Positions 26,478 to 33,686 of a stretch of DNA of 49,249 nt are shown one piece after another (position 1 is the first letter of the stretch; each line of letters begins with the position of its first letter). The notes under the pieces were generated by a model, which ran no database searches, was not told where the DNA came from, and worked only from the letters and a program-made list of their open reading frames with translations. Source of the DNA: Butyrivibrio sp. LB2008 (lineage in GTDB: Bacteria > Bacillota > Clostridia > Lachnospirales > Lachnospiraceae). Made by a program: the position numbers and the translations under genes. The stretch lies in assembly GCF_000621565.1 (NCBI RefSeq), contig NZ_KK211307.1, forward strand, positions 1-49,249, read 5' to 3'.

Positions 26478-26593
26478 AAAAAAATCCTCCAGAATTAAAT
26501 ATTTTCAGTAATAAAAAACATTCTTCCGGAGGAGGGCGAACTCTCAGCAGTAAAGAGTTGTGAAGAAATACAGAAAATGTTAATCTTTTCATA

Positions 26594-26792
26594 GGCGGAA
26601 GTAGTGGTTTTGTTTTGGTGTGGTAACTTAAACAATACTCCTTTTAGGAGACACTATCTACCGCCTTTCTAAAAAGAAAAACGCTGCGCCACAGCCTTGG
26701 CAGGCCGTCGCGCAGCGACTTAGTTCAATTGGAAGATAAAAAGACAAATTCCAGTTTGTCGGGATGAGGGCATAGCCTTTTATCTCGCAATT
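26594..26792. other. Cluster of stable stem-loops in a 338-bp gap
   Basis: The gap 26478-26815 has no gene. It contains (a) GGCGG/CCGCC closing 26594-26665, with an inner CTCCT/AGGAG hairpin at 26638-26650; (b) CGCTGCGC/GCGCAGCG at 26682-26717; and (c) an element at 26727-26792 where AATTG/CAATT and GATAAAA/TTTTATC enclose a GACAAA/TTTGTC hairpin. Element (c) ends 23 bp before the GNAT start and could be a regulatory leader. Elements (a) and (b) may belong to the IS end. Confidence 0.6.
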
Positions 26793-26815
26793 TAAGCTGC
26801 TAAAAGGAAAGAGTT

Positions 26816-27229
26816 ATGGAAATCAAACTGATTGATAATATTTTGAAAGCCGAGGATTTTGTAAGGCTCCGTATAGAAACAGGATTTGCTGAAGTTCCTT
26901 TGGAACATGCACGTCGAGCACTAGAGAACGGACTTCTAAATGTATCTGCATATTACCAAGGTGAATTGATTGGAATTGGTAGGTTAGTCGGTGACGGGGC
27001 CATGTATTGGTATCTTCAGGAAATAATTGTTTTACCTGAATATCAGAAAAAAGGTGTAGGAACTCAGATAGTTAATCATTTAATCGGGTATGCTAAGGAA
27101 AATTCAAAGACTTGTAAATTTACTACTATCGGCGGGGTTTCTGCAAAAGGAAAAGAAGGCTTTTATCAAAAACTTGGATTTGAAATAATTTCGAATGGAA
27201 TTAAGAAAATGATAGAAAACGAATTATAA
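26816..27229 (+). CDS. GNAT-family N-acetyltransferase
   Basis: 137 aa, single GNAT domain. Acetyl-CoA pyrophosphate loop QEIIVLPEYQKKGVGTQIVN (Q/RxxGxG/A motif as QKKGVG) and the C-terminal YQKLGFEII strand are present. The substrate is unknown. It resembles small-molecule acetyltransferases of the YjcF/YjgM type. AAAGGAAAGAG upstream of the ATG. It stands behind the stem-loop cluster and 112 bp before the next gene. Confidence 0.88.
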   Translation: MEIKLIDNILKAEDFVRLRIETGFAEVPLEHARRALENGLLNVSAYYQGELIGIGRLVGDGAMYWYLQEIIVLPEYQKKGVGTQIVNHLIGYAKENSKTCKFTTIGGVSAKGKEGFYQKLGFEIISNGIKKMIENEL

Positions 27230-27340
27230 AGTTGATTCGTAATAGAACTTCCAATGTTCGGATGATTTTGTCTGTGCAATTCTATGCGGAGCATATGCTG
27301 TTTTGGATGAGGAATCTGAAATCAAATAAAAGGAGATGAA

Positions 27341-28267
27341 ATGAAAGCATTTATAGTTTACTGTCATCCGTCAGAGGATTCATTTACAAGGAATATTCGA
27401 GATGCTTTTATCAATGGAATCATTGATTCGGGAAATGAATATATTCTATCGGATCTATACAAGATGAATTTTTCTTCCGATATGACGGAAAAGGAATACC
27501 AAAGAGATGCAAATTATCTTGATACAGATGATATTGCGGAAGATGTTCTGGCGGAACATGAGAAGATTAACTCATCGGATGTTATAGTATTCATTTATCC
27601 TGTTTTCTGGACTGAAGCTCCCGCAAAGCTTGTCGGGTGGTTTGACAGAGTCTGGTCATATGGATTTGCTTACGGTAACAGAAAAATGAAGATGCTTGAT
27701 AAGGGCCTTGTCATGTGTTCTGCCGGGAATCCTGTTGAAAGACTTGAACAATTTGGACTTCTTGACAGCATGAAAAAGGCAATGCTTGGAGACAGGCTAT
27801 ATAACCGTATAAAGCAATCGGAATTTGTTGTATTTGACTGTACATCAAGAGAAAAAGAACAGAGAGATAAAAACTGGGATCGGAATCTTCGTAAGGCATA
27901 TGAAAAAGGAAAGAATCTCTTTGCAAAAACCGATGAGGAGTTCTCTTTGGAAAATAGATTCTTCACAGCACTTGAAAACTCTGAGTCAGGTGAGGTTTCC
28001 TCAGATACAATCTTTAGCTATCATCAAAAAGGAAATGTTATTTGGGCAGAATATTCGGGTGGCAGTATTGTCAAAGGATACCTGATCGGAACCATGGATG
28101 ATAAACACGAACTTCATTTTGATTACCGTCATATCAATACCAATGGCGAGTCAAAGTCCGGGACATGTGATTCGAAACCGTTAATCATAAATGAAAAACT
28201 ACGGTTTAGCGAGAACTGGAGATGGTCAACCGGACAGGAAGGTACATCGGTAATTGAAGAGATCTGA
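27341..28267 (+). CDS. NAD(P)H-dependent oxidoreductase fused to a small beta-barrel domain
   Basis: 308 aa. Residues 1-~195 are a flavodoxin-like NAD(P)H quinone reductase of the MdaB/KefF type: MKAFIVYCHPSEDSFTRNI (FMN phosphate loop) and VIVFIYPVFWTEAPAKLVGWFDRVW. Residues ~218-308 (TIFSYHQKGNVIWAEYSGG, GTMDDKHELHFDYRHINTNG, RWSTGQEGTSVIEE) match small proteins often labelled n-acetylglutamate synthase in Bacillus, usually encoded alone. That label is unsupported biochemically, so I call it a beta-barrel-like domain. AAAGGAGA precedes the ATG. Confidence 0.82.
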   Translation: MKAFIVYCHPSEDSFTRNIRDAFINGIIDSGNEYILSDLYKMNFSSDMTEKEYQRDANYLDTDDIAEDVLAEHEKINSSDVIVFIYPVFWTEAPAKLVGWFDRVWSYGFAYGNRKMKMLDKGLVMCSAGNPVERLEQFGLLDSMKKAMLGDRLYNRIKQSEFVVFDCTSREKEQRDKNWDRNLRKAYEKGKNLFAKTDEEFSLENRFFTALENSESGEVSSDTIFSYHQKGNVIWAEYSGGSIVKGYLIGTMDDKHELHFDYRHINTNGESKSGTCDSKPLIINEKLRFSENWRWSTGQEGTSVIEEI

Positions 28268-28302
28268 ACTGAAATTATAAATCGGAATTTGAGGTGATAT
28301 GC

Positions 28303-28755
28303 ATGAGAATAGAAATGGAGCCAATTGGTTACGTTAGAAATGAAGTAAAGGATAGAAAAGATACTGCTTGGGGAGAAGACACTTCTTCTATCTTGTTGGA
28401 TAAACGGTACATATCAGGTTTGAAGGGCCTTGAAGACTTTTCTCATGTAATCATCATTTATCATCTTGATAAAGCAAAGTATGAGAAGGATAAGCATCTC
28501 CAAAGAAGGCCTCAGAACAGAGAAGATATGCCATTAGTTGGTATTTTTTCGCAGCGTGGAAAAGATAGACCTAATCGTATCGGTATGACTTCCGTCAAAG
28601 TGGTTTCTGTTTCAGAGGATGCACTTGTTGTTAAAGGACTTGATGCTGTGGATGGTACCCCAGTGTTAGATATCAAGCCATATTATCCTGTTTATGATAA
28701 GAAAGATGCAGTTGTTCCAGAATGGGTTAATAGATTGATGGAGCATTATTTCTAA
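28303..28755 (+). CDS. trmO: tRNA (N6-methyl-threonylcarbamoyladenosine37) methyltransferase TrmO
   Basis: 150 aa, TsaA/YaeB fold. It methylates t6A37 in threonine tRNAs with SAM. EMEPIGYVRNEVKDRKDTAW, the GLEDFSHVIIIYHLDK motif, FSQRGKDRPNRIGMTSVKVV and VDGTPVLDIKPYYP are the characteristic segments. This is the short bacterial form without the C-terminal extension of the E. coli enzyme. ATG 28303 has GAGGTGA 5 nt upstream. An in-frame GTG at 28294 lies inside that site. Confidence 0.9.
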   Translation: MRIEMEPIGYVRNEVKDRKDTAWGEDTSSILLDKRYISGLKGLEDFSHVIIIYHLDKAKYEKDKHLQRRPQNREDMPLVGIFSQRGKDRPNRIGMTSVKVVSVSEDALVVKGLDAVDGTPVLDIKPYYPVYDKKDAVVPEWVNRLMEHYF

Positions 28756-28781
28756 TAGATAAATTCAAATTTGCACGAATG

Positions 28782-28817
28782 ACCTCTGAGCTCAAAATGA
28801 GCTCGGGGGTTTTTTTG
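28782..28817 (+). terminator. Rho-independent terminator after trmO
   Basis: ACCTCTGAGCTC (28782-28793) pairs with GAGCTCGGGGGT (28799-28810) with a 5-nt loop and G-U pairs. Seven T residues follow. Confidence 0.9.
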
Positions 28818-28872
28818 TAAAAAATTGAGAGTGCCAAATTAAGTGTGTAAGTTTTTACAGCGGCGTATCATA

Positions 28873-28902
28873 TTGACACGCCGTGTATTATAGAATTATA
28901 AT
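28873..28902 (+). promoter_or_regulatory. Strong promoter with a palindrome over the -10, before the G3E GTPase pair
   Basis: TTGACA (28873-28878) and TATAAT (28897-28902) are separated by 18 bp. ATTATA-GAAT-TATAAT (28887-28902) is a dyad covering the -10, and GGCGT/ACGCC flanks the -35. The placement is that of a repressor operator. Fur/Zur-type control is plausible because G3E metallochaperones are frequent Zur targets. That link is inferred. Confidence 0.7.
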
Positions 28903-28939
28903 GATTTGCAATTGTGTTGCATATTTAGAAGGAGCGATA

Positions 28940-29866
28940 ATGGAAACAGCGGTACATATTTTTGCAGGGTTCCTTGATAGTGGTAAGACTACGGCTTTAC
29001 AGGGGACTTTATTAAGAAAAGAAGATGTCGCAAAACGTTCTGTAGTCATATGCACAGAAGAAGGCGAGGAAGAGTACGATATTGATGCTCTTAATGATAG
29101 GGGAACAAGCCTTGTCACAATTGAAGAAGAGGAAGAACTGACAGAAGACTTTCTTGAGGAAATAAAGAAGGTTCACAATCCGGAAGTCGTATATATCGAA
29201 TTTAACGGAATGTGGGATCTTAAGGCGTTTGTCAGAAAAGATCTGCCGGAAGGTTGGTATTTTTCAAATGTTTTCAGCCTTGTAGATGCGAACACTTATG
29301 ATATGTACCTGATGAACATGCGTCAGACTATCATGAATCCGCTTAGTGTTTCGGATGTGATCCTTTTTAACAGGTGCGATGAAAGTTTCAAAAAGAGTGA
29401 CGTAAGGCGTTCTTTAAAGATCTTAAACAATTTGGCTGAGGTTTATTTTACAAAGCCGGACGGAAGTATAGATTTTGCAAATGAAGAGTTTTCAGTTCCT
29501 GAAAAAGACGGAGTTCTTGATGTTACCGACAAGTTCTTTTGCCCATGGTTTATTGACTGTATAGAGGATACCGACAAATACTATGGGAAGACGGTCAGGT
29601 TCACGGCTCTTATAACAGGTGGTAACGGACTTGGCAGTAATCAGTTCTATGCGGGGCGTTATGCTGCGATATGTTGTGCGGAAGATGCGCAGTATATCGG
29701 ATTTGTGGCAAAGTATGACGGTGAGATTCCCAAAAACGGCGACTGGGTGGTACTTGAAGCAAGGATTGCCAAGGGGCAGAGATCGGACAATAAGCTTGTT
29801 ATTCTTTTGGTTGTAAATAAACTTACCAAGATAGAAGCACCGGAAGACAGATTTTTATATTTTTGA
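28940..29866 (+). CDS. CobW/G3E GTPase domain fused to a YcgQ (TIGR03943)-like domain
   Basis: About 308 aa. Residues 1-~190 are a G3E-type GTPase with Walker A GFLDSGKTTALQ, a VYIEFNGMW strand and ILFNRCDE in place of the NKxD motif. The metal-binding CxCC of COG0523 proteins is missing. Residues ~215-308 (GKTVRFTALITGGNGLGSNQ, GRYAAICCAEDAQYIGFVAK, GDWVVLEARIA) match the C-terminal domain of YcgQ/TIGR03943 membrane proteins. Those normally partner with YcgR permeases next to G3E GTPases. The start 28940 has GAAGGAG. It is 23 bp from the next G3E gene, in one operon. Confidence 0.82.
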   Translation: METAVHIFAGFLDSGKTTALQGTLLRKEDVAKRSVVICTEEGEEEYDIDALNDRGTSLVTIEEEEELTEDFLEEIKKVHNPEVVYIEFNGMWDLKAFVRKDLPEGWYFSNVFSLVDANTYDMYLMNMRQTIMNPLSVSDVILFNRCDESFKKSDVRRSLKILNNLAEVYFTKPDGSIDFANEEFSVPEKDGVLDVTDKFFCPWFIDCIEDTDKYYGKTVRFTALITGGNGLGSNQFYAGRYAAICCAEDAQYIGFVAKYDGEIPKNGDWVVLEARIAKGQRSDNKLVILLVVNKLTKIEAPEDRFLYF

Positions 29867-29889
29867 ATAAAAAAGAATGGAGAAATGCA

Positions 29890-30999
29890 ATGTCAAAGAG
29901 AGAAGTACCTATAGTGATCATTACCGGATATCTCGGATCGGGCAAGACAACCCTGATGCAGAATATCCTTAAGCAGGAAAAGAGAAAGATAGCGCTTATC
30001 GTAAATGATATGGGAAGCGTAAATATAGATGCGTCCATATTGAATAAATCGGGAAACAAGCTCCTTCAGGTTGAGATGGTTGAGATGCAGAACGGATGTA
30101 TCTGCTGTACTTTGAAGGACGAGTTCATGGCAGAGATAGAGCGCTTGTCAGCTGATAAGTCAATTGAGGCTATTTTTGTTGAAGCATCAGGAATCAGCGA
30201 GCCGTCGTCAATTGCGGGCGCGTTTATAAATTACGAAGAGATGACTCCCGATACTAGAGTGTATCTTAAGGCTGTCGTTTCCGTGGTTGATGTAGACAGG
30301 ATATACCGCGAGTTCCTTCATAACCTTGCTTCCGAGGAAGAGAACGACGACGGAGACATCATAAACCTCATCATGGATCAGATTGAATTTTGTAATCTGA
30401 TGATACTTAATAAGACGGATCTTTTGACCGAAAGCGAGCTTTCAGAGGTAAAAGCGGGACTCCGAAACATCCAGCAGGAGGCGGAGATGGTAACTGCCGT
30501 ACACGGAGACGTCGACCTCGATGTTATATTAAACAGACCTGACCTTGATTATGAAGAGGTTGAGGCCTACAGCGCTGTTCAGAAGGCTCTTAACAACTGC
30601 GAACATGACGATGAGAAGGCATGCGTTGACGAGTACGGAATTTCTTCATTTGTTTTTGAGGAAAAGAAACCCTTCAACCGTGAGGCTTTCAACAAGCTTG
30701 TAATGGATTATCCCGAGACGCTTATCAGAACCAAAGGTTACATCTGGTTCAGCGATGACTGGGATCACATACAGCTCTTCGAGCAGGCCGGAAGAAACGC
30801 TTCCATAACCGAAATGTCCGAGTGGGTATCCGCATGGCCCGAGCAGGAGCTTGCGCCTGTATTAAAAGACTTTCCCGATCTCACGGACGACTGGGACGAA
30901 GTATACGGCGACAGAGGCAACCAGGTCGTGTTCATCGGCAAGGGGTATGAGAAAGCGGAGATTGTGAAGCTTTTGTATGATTGTATAGATGAGAAATAA
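29890..30999 (+). CDS. CobW/COG0523 G3E GTPase, probable metal chaperone
   Basis: About 369 aa. Walker A ITGYLGSGKTTLMQ, metal-binding CxCC in QNGCICCTLKDEF, VEASGISEPSSIAG switch, MILNKTDLL guanine specificity motif, and a C-terminal CobW_C domain (RTKGYIWFSDDWDHIQLFEQ). Such proteins deliver or insert Zn, Co or Ni. It lacks a long His-rich tail. ATG 29890 has AATGGAG 7 nt upstream. An upstream TTG at 29863 overlaps the preceding stop. It pairs with the CxCC-less GTPase before it, and the two may work as a heteromer. Confidence 0.92.
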   Translation: MSKREVPIVIITGYLGSGKTTLMQNILKQEKRKIALIVNDMGSVNIDASILNKSGNKLLQVEMVEMQNGCICCTLKDEFMAEIERLSADKSIEAIFVEASGISEPSSIAGAFINYEEMTPDTRVYLKAVVSVVDVDRIYREFLHNLASEEENDDGDIINLIMDQIEFCNLMILNKTDLLTESELSEVKAGLRNIQQEAEMVTAVHGDVDLDVILNRPDLDYEEVEAYSAVQKALNNCEHDDEKACVDEYGISSFVFEEKKPFNREAFNKLVMDYPETLIRTKGYIWFSDDWDHIQLFEQAGRNASITEMSEWVSAWPEQELAPVLKDFPDLTDDWDEVYGDRGNQVVFIGKGYEKAEIVKLLYDCIDEK

Positions 31000-31025
31000 A
31001 GAGGAATAGTTGTATTAAAAAAGAT

Positions 31026-31069
31026 AAGGACTTCAGTTTGTTTATGGTAATAGACTGAGGTTCTTTTTA
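31026..31069 (+). terminator. Terminator after the G3E GTPase pair
   Basis: AAGGACTTCAGT (31026-31037) pairs with ACTGAGGTTCTT (31054-31065), with G-U pairs, followed by TTT. Preceding A-rich sequence extends the stem. Confidence 0.75.
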
Positions 31070-31142
31070 ATCTGTGGTATAAGAAAAGTAAATTTGAATG
31101 AATTCTACTGTATAATGTAAATAGATTTAAGGAGGGTGTTTA

Positions 31143-31220
31143 ATGGAGCAGGGAGATATCATTAAAATTTCAGGCTTCAAAAAACAACTTTTTTGTTATA
31201 ATTCTAGTAAGCTTCAATGA
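31143..31220 (+). pseudogene. Remnant of a MazF/PemK-like toxin start
   Basis: A 25-codon frame begins MEQGDIIKISGFKKQ, which is how PemK/MazF-family toxin genes of this group start (MxxGDIIKIxGFKxP). It then loses similarity and stops. An excellent ribosome site AAGGAGG and a TATAAT box (31111-31116) remain upstream. The rest of the ~110-residue toxin is missing. It overlaps the ATG at 31217 by 4 bp, so any residual translation would feed into the next gene. Confidence 0.5.
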
Positions 31221-31246
31221 AAGAGTTAATGCGAGGAGGAGAGCTT

Positions 31247-31534
31247 ATGAATACGGCAGATAAACTTGAGATACTTTTGGAAAAAGCAAAGAGTGATTCG
31301 GCGCTTAAGCAGAATCTTCTTGATACAAGAAATGAAGCAGATCCGCTTGCAGCTTTTTGCAAAGTGGCAGCAGGCGTAGGAGTTGAGCTGTCTGTTATGG
31401 ATATAGTTAATCAGGGCGAAGAGTTTTACGCCGAAATCAAGCGCAGTACCAATGGCGGCGGAGAGAATTCACCGGATCTTGATTTTCAGAATGACGAGTA
31501 TTCTATATTCATGATGAGGCTTTCTGATCTGTGA
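31247..31534 (+). CDS. Nif11-like small protein with a double/triple-Gly motif
   Basis: 95 aa, acidic. The first ~60 residues (MNTADKLEILLEKAKSDSAL, then NEADPLAAFCKVAAGVGVEL) resemble the Nif11 leader-like domain of small Firmicutes proteins. A STNGGGENSPDLDFQNDEY segment follows, where Nif11-type RiPP precursors have their Gly-Gly cleavage site. No modification enzyme or peptidase-ABC gene is near, so a stand-alone regulator or orphan precursor are equal possibilities. The ribosome site GAGGAGGAG lies before ATG 31247. Confidence 0.6.
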   Translation: MNTADKLEILLEKAKSDSALKQNLLDTRNEADPLAAFCKVAAGVGVELSVMDIVNQGEEFYAEIKRSTNGGGENSPDLDFQNDEYSIFMMRLSDL

Positions 31535-31619
31535 ATTGATGGATTGTAAATGCTGAGTCTGTTTGCATTAGATGATATAATAAATGTATATTGAACGATA
31601 TATACTAGGAGAAAGAAGT

Positions 31620-31835
31620 ATGACTAAGGAAGTATTCTCTTTTGTTATATATATGATACATGCATGTGCAAATAAGTGGGGAAAACTACCGTCAGAAGTA
31701 TATTCACTTTTGAAAAAAACTGAATGTATTAATTCATTTTTGGTTCCTCATTTTGATGTGCTCCATACGCAGAGTACAGCATATGTAGTAGATGATATCA
31801 TGGAATATTTAAATGTCAGGGGAATAAAGATATGA
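31620..31835 (+). CDS. DUF3791-family small protein (cassette gene 1)
   Basis: 71 aa. EVFSFVIYMIHACANKWGKL, PSEVYSLLKKTECINSFLVP and the HFDVLHTQSTAYVVDDIMEY end are typical of DUF3791 proteins, which precede DUF3990 genes in clostridial genomes. AGGAGA lies 8 nt before the ATG. Its end overlaps the next gene by 4 bp. It probably acts as part of a three-gene module. An antitoxin role is inferred from context only. Confidence 0.8.
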   Translation: MTKEVFSFVIYMIHACANKWGKLPSEVYSLLKKTECINSFLVPHFDVLHTQSTAYVVDDIMEYLNVRGIKI

Positions 31836-32140
31836 TTGTATACCATGGAACGGTTGAAGTGATAAAGAAACCTGATGTTTTTCATTCTTTTAGACCGTTA
31901 GATTTTGGAAAAGGTTTTTATGTTACGACGGTAGAAGAACAAGCTCGTAAATGGGCTGAACGAAAAGCTGATATATTGGGAAAGACAACAGGAATTGTCA
32001 ATATGTATCATAACGGAATCTGGGACAGGGACAGAGCTTTAAAGGAAATAAAGGTGTATCAGACCTACGATCAGATTGCATTTATAACTCAAAAAGCTAT
32101 TGATAAGTTGCTTAAGTTTGATTCATCATATGAGGTTTAA
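31832..32140 (+). CDS. DUF3990-family protein with an apparent internal in-frame deletion
   Basis: 102 aa, compared with ~160 usual for the family. The N-terminus (MIVYHGTVEVIKKPDVFHSF, LDFGKGFYVTTVEEQARKWA) carries the YHG and GKGFY motifs of an ADP-ribosyltransferase-like fold. The C-terminus (YHNGIWDRDRALKEIKVYQT, then YDQIAFITQKAIDKLLKF) is the normal family end. Between GKTTGIVN and MYHNGIW about 55-60 residues of the central core are missing. The reading frame is kept. The deletion probably removes catalytic residues, leaving an inactive or altered protein. Four-bp overlap with DUF3791 and 2-bp gap to the third gene. Confidence 0.78.
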   Translation: MIVYHGTVEVIKKPDVFHSFRPLDFGKGFYVTTVEEQARKWAERKADILGKTTGIVNMYHNGIWDRDRALKEIKVYQTYDQIAFITQKAIDKLLKFDSSYEV

Positions 32141-32142
32141 AT

Positions 32143-32367
32143 ATGGATGATAAAGTATTAGAACAGGTATATCAGGAGGGTTTGGAAGAGCGACTTATTG
32201 CATATATTGCAGAGCAGCATAATATTTCGCTTGATGAGGCAATGGATATTTACTATCGAAGTAAACTGGCGGATAAGATTAATGCGGGAACATATGGAAT
32301 ACAGTACTTGGATTATAAAGTTCTTGCTGATATATTAGAACAGACTGAGCCTGAATTATTGGTATGA
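32143..32367 (+). CDS. Small cassette protein following DUF3990
   Basis: 74 aa. Contains ERLIAYIAEQHNISLDEAMD and IYYRSKLADKINAGTYGIQY, a pattern common to the third gene of DUF3791/DUF3990 cassettes, sometimes classed as DUF3791-like itself. Its start is 2 bp after the DUF3990 stop. Probably a partner or antitoxin of the DUF3990 protein, by context. No membrane segment or Cys motif. Confidence 0.7.
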   Translation: MDDKVLEQVYQEGLEERLIAYIAEQHNISLDEAMDIYYRSKLADKINAGTYGIQYLDYKVLADILEQTEPELLV

Positions 32368-32390
32368 GTATATAGTTTGATGGATTTTTG

Positions 32391-32429
32391 GGGAGTTGCT
32401 ATTGTGGCGGCTCCCATTTTTGTTATAAT
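32391..32429 (+). promoter_or_regulatory. Hairpin and -10 box between the DUF3990 cassette and the rhodanese gene
   Basis: GGGAG (32391-32395) pairs with CTCCC (32411-32415) followed by ATTTTTG, a weak terminator. TATAAT at 32424-32429 has TTGTGG (32402-32407) 16 bp upstream, so a new promoter may start within the terminator. Both are modest signals. Confidence 0.35.
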
Positions 32430-32474
32430 GCTATAGCAGATAGAGAAAAATGTTTTAGGAAAGAAATAAATACA

Positions 32475-33620
32475 ATGAAAGAAATATCACTTAATGACCT
32501 TCGCAAGCTGGCGGAGGGCTCATACAGACTTATAGATGTGCGCGATGAGGCGCTGGCTTCGTATGGCATGCTTCCCGGTGCGGTTCGCATTGATATGGAA
32601 GAGCTGGAAAAAGAAGATAGTGCGGTTATCGGCGAAATTCCGCAGGATAAGAAGCTTATTCTTTACTGCCAGATCGGTAAGAAGACCAAAGAAGCATGCG
32701 ACCTTCCTGCTCTTAACGGGCGCGAGTATTACGGACTTGAAGGTGGTTATATGGGCTATCTTCAGGATGAGCTTGCGCACATGGAAGAAGGCGGCGAGAA
32801 GCAGAAGAAGGCTGAGATGAGTATCAGGAAGAAATACCATAAGCAGCTCTTTTCCAGATTCGCCAAGGCTTGCAAGACTTACAAGCTCATAAATGAAGGC
32901 GATCATATTGCGGTTTGTATTTCAGGTGGCAAGGATTCCATGCTGATGGCTAAGCTCTTTCAGGAGATTCAGACGCACAGGCAGGTGAAGTTCGATGTGA
33001 CCTTCCTTGTCATGGATCCCGGTTACAACAAGGAGAACAGGCAGCTTATTGAGAGTAATGCCAAGGCGCTGGGAATACCGATCACGATTTTTGAGAGCAA
33101 TATTTTTGACTCCGTCGACAATATAGAAAAGAGCCCTTGCTACATCTGTGCGAGAATGCGCAGAGGCTTTTTGTATAGCAAGGCAAAAGAGCTTGGATGT
33201 AATAAGATCGCACTCGGTCACCACTACGATGACGTTATCGAGACCATTCTTATGGGAATGCTCCAGGGCGGACAGATCCAGACGATGATGCCTAAGCTTC
33301 ACAGCACTAACTTTGAAGGCATGGAACTTATAAGGCCGATGTACTTTATCCGCGAGAGTGATATCTGTGCGTGGAGAGATTACAACGAGCTTCATTTCCT
33401 TCAGTGCGCATGCCACTTTACGGAGACGTGCTCGACCTGTCATACGGATGGAACGACATCATCAAAGAGACTTGAGACCAAGAAACTAATCGAAAGGCTC
33501 AAAAAAGACAATCCTTTTGTTGAGTCAAATATCTTCAGAAGTGTCGAGAACGTGCAGCTTAATACGATCATCGAGTATAAAAAAGACGGCGTAAGACACA
33601 ACTTCCTCGATGAGTACTGA
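32475..33620 (+). CDS. Rhodanese domain fused to a TtcA-like PP-loop tRNA thiolase
   Basis: About 381 aa. Residues 1-~100 are a rhodanese (YRLIDVRDE, PGAVRIDMEEL, active Cys in LILYCQIGKKTKEAC). Residues ~120-381 are an ATP pyrophosphatase of the TtcA/TilS type: PP-loop CISGGKDSMLM, CYICARMRRGFLY (CxxC for Fe-S or persulfide), and GHHYDDVIETILMGML. A second Cys group is CHFTETCSTC. The rhodanese could hand sulfur directly to the thiolase, making 2-thiocytidine or a related tRNA base. This is inference. ATG 32475 has AGGAAAG upstream. A longer in-frame ATG at 32388 is unlikely because it lies before the promoter-like box. Confidence 0.85.
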   Translation: MKEISLNDLRKLAEGSYRLIDVRDEALASYGMLPGAVRIDMEELEKEDSAVIGEIPQDKKLILYCQIGKKTKEACDLPALNGREYYGLEGGYMGYLQDELAHMEEGGEKQKKAEMSIRKKYHKQLFSRFAKACKTYKLINEGDHIAVCISGGKDSMLMAKLFQEIQTHRQVKFDVTFLVMDPGYNKENRQLIESNAKALGIPITIFESNIFDSVDNIEKSPCYICARMRRGFLYSKAKELGCNKIALGHHYDDVIETILMGMLQGGQIQTMMPKLHSTNFEGMELIRPMYFIRESDICAWRDYNELHFLQCACHFTETCSTCHTDGTTSSKRLETKKLIERLKKDNPFVESNIFRSVENVQLNTIIEYKKDGVRHNFLDEY

Positions 33621-33686
33621 TCTGATCAAAAAACAAAAATAACGAAGATGGCATTGACGGAACTTGCGGAGTAAGGAAAGAGAATT

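Noticed and set aside
26678..26792. Integron attC site
   Set aside because: The folded arms are suggestive, but there are no RYYYAAC/GTTRRRY core sites and no integron integrase. The IS recombinase is not of the IntI type as far as I can see.
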